A stretch of 9,196 nt of DNA from Gammaproteobacteria bacterium (GTDB lineage: Bacteria > Pseudomonadota > Gammaproteobacteria > SG8-11), in NCBI GenBank assembly GCA_016200445.1, contig JACQEQ010000290.1:1-9196 (forward strand), read 5' to 3'. The notes below the pieces were generated by a model. The model ran no database searches. It saw only the letters and a program-made list of their open reading frames with translations, and was not told the origin of the DNA. Position 1 is the stretch's first letter. Each line of letters opens with the position of its first letter. The position numbers and the translations under genes are program-made. Shown here in pieces: positions 6,681-9,196 of this stretch.

Positions 6681-8159
6681 ATGAAACAATCGCTACAACT
6701 ACGCATCGGCCAGCATCTGACGATGACGCCGCAATTGCAGCAGGCTATACGTCTACTGCAATTATCTGCATTGGAGTTGCAACAGGAAATGCAACAAGCG
6801 CTTGAGTCCAATCCGATGCTGGAAATCACCGAGGATGAAAGCGGCGACGACGAAGACACTCCGGCAGAACAAGCGCGCGAGGCCGAACCCGTGGTGGTTG
6901 CCGAATCGCGCGAAGCCGATGTCGAAATCAACGACTCGACCATTCCTGACGATCTGCCGGTCGACAGCACCTGGGACGACACCTTCGAAACTTTTGATAC
7001 CTACGGTGCGTCGTCTTCTGGAAACGGCAGCGATCACGAAGGCCGCGAGTTCGAAACGCAGAGCAACACCGGCCAAAGCCTGCATGATCACCTACTCTGG
7101 CAAGTACAAATGGCGCCATTCTCGCCAACCGATCTGTCGATTGCGATGACCATCATTGATGCCATTGATCTTGACGGTTACCTGACCACGCCGATCGAAG
7201 ACTTGCTACCGGAGTTCGCCAGCGATCCGGACATTGGCCGGGAAGAAATCGAAGCGGTACTGCATCGCATCCAACAGTTCGATCCGCCGGGCATCGGTGC
7301 GCGGGATTTACGCGAAAGCATGCTATTGCAGTTAAAACAATACCCGCCCGCAACCGTGTGGCTGGCTGAAGTGCAGCGCTTGGTCAGCGATCATTTTGAT
7401 CTGCTGGCACACCGCGACTACAACTTGCTGATGCGGCGCATGAAGTTATCGGAAACCGATTTGCAACAAGTTATTGCGCTATTGCAAACCGTCAACCCAC
7501 GGCCCGGCGGACAAATCACCGACCAGCAAACCGAATATGTGGTGCCCGATGTTTACGTTCGAAAACGCAACGACGTCTGGAAAGTTGAATTGAATCCGGA
7601 CACCACACCCAAGCTGCGGATCAATTCGATGTATTCCGGCATGGCGCAGCGCTCGCGCAACTCCGCCGATTCCACCTATTTAAAAAATCAGTTACAGGAG
7701 GCGCGCTGGTTACTCAAGAGCCTACAGAGCAGGAATGAAACCTTGCTTAAAGTCGCGACCTGTATCGTCGAGCGCCAGCGCGGGTTTCTTGAATACGGCG
7801 ACGAAGCCATGCAACCGCTGGTGATGTCGATCATTGCGCAAGAAGTCAACATGCACGAATCCACCATCTCGCGCGTCACCACCAAAAAATATATGCATAC
7901 GCCGCGCGGCATTTACGAGTTGAAATATTTCTTCAGCAGTCACGTGGCCACCGAAGACGGCGGCGAGTGTTCGTCTACGGCGATTCGCGCCATGCTGAAA
8001 AAATTGATCTCTGTCGAGGAACCCAACAAACCGCTGAGCGACAGCAAACTCGCCAGCCTATTGTCGGACCAAGGAATCAAGGTCGCACGTCGCACAGTCG
8101 CCAAATACCGCGAAGCTATGACCATCCCGCCGTCCAACGAACGCAAACGTCTCAGCTAA
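6681..8159 (+). CDS. rpoN: RNA polymerase sigma-54 factor
   Basis: RpoN directs RNA polymerase to -24/-12 promoters and needs an AAA+ activator to open them; typical targets are nitrogen, motility and stress genes. The 492-residue product (E. coli 477) has all parts. Region I (1-50) is glutamine- and leucine-rich: QLRIGQHLTMTPQLQQAIRLL followed by ESNPMLE. Region II (about 51-115) is acidic and variable and accounts for the extra length. The core-binding region follows (about 120-320), then the DNA-binding helix-turn-helix (MHESTISRVTTKKYMHTPRG) and the invariant RpoN box ARRTVAKYRE at 469-478. ATG 6681 places region I at the N-terminus. It is separated from lptB by 266 bases that include the MITE-like element, so it probably has its own promoter. 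Confidence 0.97.
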   Translation: MKQSLQLRIGQHLTMTPQLQQAIRLLQLSALELQQEMQQALESNPMLEITEDESGDDEDTPAEQAREAEPVVVAESREADVEINDSTIPDDLPVDSTWDDTFETFDTYGASSSGNGSDHEGREFETQSNTGQSLHDHLLWQVQMAPFSPTDLSIAMTIIDAIDLDGYLTTPIEDLLPEFASDPDIGREEIEAVLHRIQQFDPPGIGARDLRESMLLQLKQYPPATVWLAEVQRLVSDHFDLLAHRDYNLLMRRMKLSETDLQQVIALLQTVNPRPGGQITDQQTEYVVPDVYVRKRNDVWKVELNPDTTPKLRINSMYSGMAQRSRNSADSTYLKNQLQEARWLLKSLQSRNETLLKVATCIVERQRGFLEYGDEAMQPLVMSIIAQEVNMHESTISRVTTKKYMHTPRGIYELKYFFSSHVATEDGGECSSTAIRAMLKKLISVEEPNKPLSDSKLASLLSDQGIKVARRTVAKYREAMTIPPSNERKRLS

Positions 8160-8209
8160 CGCACTGCGCCATATCTTTACATTTTTCAATGCACGATGAG
8201 GAGTAGCCC

Positions 8210-8503
8210 ATGCAAATCGACATCACCGGACATCACGTTGACATCACCACCGCACTGCGCGACTACACCACGGAAAAAATGGCGCGCTTGGAGCGCCATT
8301 TCGACAAAGTTTCAAAAGTGCATGTCATCCTGAGCGTGGAAAAACTTCGCCATTCCGCCGAAGCCACAGTGTCTGCCAATGGCGACAGCCTGTTCGCAAA
8401 TGCGGAAGAGCAAGACATGTACGCCGCCATCGATGCATTGATCGACAAACTCGATCGTCAGGCCAACAAGCTCAAAGAAAAGCGTATCGATCAACATCGC
8501 TAA
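8210..8503 (+). CDS. hpf: Ribosome hibernation promoting factor, short form
   Basis: HPF binds the 30S decoding centre in stationary phase and, with RMF where present, helps form inactive 100S ribosomes. The 97-residue product has the length of the short form (E. coli HPF 95) and lacks the C-terminal dimerisation domain of long HPF. The family pattern is clear: MQIDITGHHVDIT, LRDYTTEKMARLERHFDKV, then EATVSANGDSLFANAEEQDMYAAIDALIDKLDRQ, giving the beta-alpha-beta-beta-beta-alpha fold with basic residues for 16S rRNA. A strong ribosome-binding site (GAGGAG) precedes the ATG. It lies directly after rpoN, as in many proteobacteria. YfiA/RaiA is an alternative family member, but the rpoN-hpf-ptsN order favours HPF. 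Confidence 0.94.
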   Translation: MQIDITGHHVDITTALRDYTTEKMARLERHFDKVSKVHVILSVEKLRHSAEATVSANGDSLFANAEEQDMYAAIDALIDKLDRQANKLKEKRIDQHR

Positions 8504-9001
8504 ATGAACGCTGTCGTAGACCGAGTCGACCTCCATATGCAATTGAGTGATATTTTGGCTGCGCAACGCGTCCGCGCGGGTGCACAGGCCAGCAGTAAAA
8601 AACGCGCGCTCGAATTATTGAGCCAATTACTGGCCGAACCTGCCGACTCGACGCAACAAGAGATATTCGAGAGCCTCACCGCGCGCGAACGCTTAGGCAG
8701 CACGGCGCTCGGTTACGGTGTTGCCCTGCCGCACGGCCGCATGAAAAAAATTACCGGGACGCGCGGCGCCTTCGTGCAGTTAGTGCAAGGTGTTGATTTC
8801 GACGCTGCCGACCGCACCCCGGTGGATTTATTATTCGCTATCGTGGTGCCGGAACAGTGCACCGAAGAGCACCTGGAATTAGTCGCGCAAATCGCCGAAC
8901 TCTTTAGCAATGAAGCCACTCGTACTCGCTTGCGTCAGGCTAAAGATACCGGTCAACTTCTCGAAATACTCGTACATTGGAATCCACAACACGCGCCATG
9001 A
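8504..9001 (+). CDS. ptsN: Nitrogen-regulatory PTS enzyme IIA (EIIA-Ntr)
   Basis: PtsN is the terminal phosphoacceptor of the nitrogen PTS (PtsP-PtsO-PtsN); its phosphorylation state regulates potassium, phosphate and other functions, not sugar import. The 165-residue product (E. coli 163) is a PTS EIIA type-2 domain. The phosphorylated histidine is H77 in YGVALPHGRM, preceded by ERLGSTALG. VDLLFAIVVPE and the terminal LRQAKD segment are also typical. ATG 8504 follows the hpf stop with no gap; an in-frame ATG at 8537 would remove eleven poorly conserved residues and remains possible. The stop overlaps the next gene as ATGA, so ptsN and hprK are translationally coupled. Confidence 0.95.
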   Translation: MNAVVDRVDLHMQLSDILAAQRVRAGAQASSKKRALELLSQLLAEPADSTQQEIFESLTARERLGSTALGYGVALPHGRMKKITGTRGAFVQLVQGVDFDAADRTPVDLLFAIVVPEQCTEEHLELVAQIAELFSNEATRTRLRQAKDTGQLLEILVHWNPQHAP

Positions 9002-9196
9002 CGCAAAATCTTTCAGTTGCCACGTTGTTCGCCGCACACGAACTCAACTTGGGTTTGGAATGGGTTGCTGGCCACGCGGGCAAACAACGCACACTGAATG
9101 ACGCTCGTACTCAGCAGGGGGCAGAAGTTGTCGCAGCGCTGATCGGTTATATGAACTGCATTCATGCACCCCGTATCCAGGTGCTTGGTATTCAGG
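8998..9196 (+). CDS. hprK: HPr kinase/phosphorylase, 3'-truncated by the window edge
   Basis: HprK phosphorylates and dephosphorylates HPr-type phosphocarriers on serine. Only the first 66 residues are in view. They match the N-terminal domain: LFAAHELNLGLEWVAGHAGKQR and, near the edge, ALIGYMNCIHAPRIQVLGIQ, which corresponds to the LVGYLNxIHPxRIQVLG stretch of HprK. The Walker A kinase domain lies beyond the window, so activity cannot be judged. The ATG at 8998 overlaps the ptsN stop (ATGA). The position after ptsN is that of hprK in betaproteobacteria, usually followed by rapZ, which would be the expected next gene. Confidence 0.88.
   Translation, partial: MTQNLSVATLFAAHELNLGLEWVAGHAGKQRTLNDARTQQGAEVVAALIGYMNCIHAPRIQVLGIQ

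Noticed and set aside
6665..6982. Serine- and cysteine-rich frame on the minus strand
   Set aside because: It is antisense to the acidic start of rpoN, has no recognisable domain and no ribosome-binding site.

Overview
The window reads as an ordinary, gene-dense piece of a proteobacterial chromosome with moderate GC. All ten complete genes and both partial ones lie on the + strand. The order kdsD-kdsC-lptC-lptA-lptB-rpoN-hpf-ptsN is shared by beta- and gammaproteobacteria. The gene after ptsN is hprK, where Escherichia coli has rapZ; this points to a betaproteobacterium (perhaps Nitrosomonadales) or one of the gammaproteobacteria that keep HprK. That placement is an inference from gene content only.

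Layout. (1) 1-487 is the 3' part of a dsbA-type periplasmic thiol oxidase, followed by a likely intrinsic terminator. (2) 488-752 is a non-coding leader with several inverted repeats, then an endonuclease/exonuclease/phosphatase-family gene (753-1562). (3) 1563-1737 is non-coding and carries a large inverted repeat (1575-1675). (4) 1738-3008 holds hslR (Hsp15) and ubiA. (5) 3061-6414 is a tightly packed lipopolysaccharide block: kdsD and kdsC for Kdo synthesis, lptC, lptA and lptB for LPS transport, with start/stop overlaps from kdsC onward. (6) 6415-6680 is non-coding and contains a roughly 119-bp MITE-like element. (7) 6681-9196 is the nitrogen-related cluster rpoN-hpf-ptsN-hprK, with hprK cut by the window end.

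How the genes work together. KdsD and KdsC supply two steps of Kdo synthesis (ribulose-5-phosphate to arabinose-5-phosphate, and Kdo-8-phosphate to Kdo). LptB powers LPS extraction, LptC anchors the periplasmic bridge and LptA forms it. RpoN is sigma-54, HPF hibernates ribosomes, PtsN is EIIA-Ntr, and HprK is the HPr kinase/phosphorylase that acts on the phosphocarrier feeding PtsN in such bacteria.

I found no new multi-gene system. What the genes do not explain is the intergenic DNA: an imperfect 22-bp inverted repeat before hslR, a MITE-like element separating lptB from rpoN, a short match to that element's end at the start of kdsD, and a structured leader with a perfect 10-bp palindrome before the EEP-family gene. 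There are no tRNAs, rRNAs, CRISPR arrays, phage genes or transposase genes.
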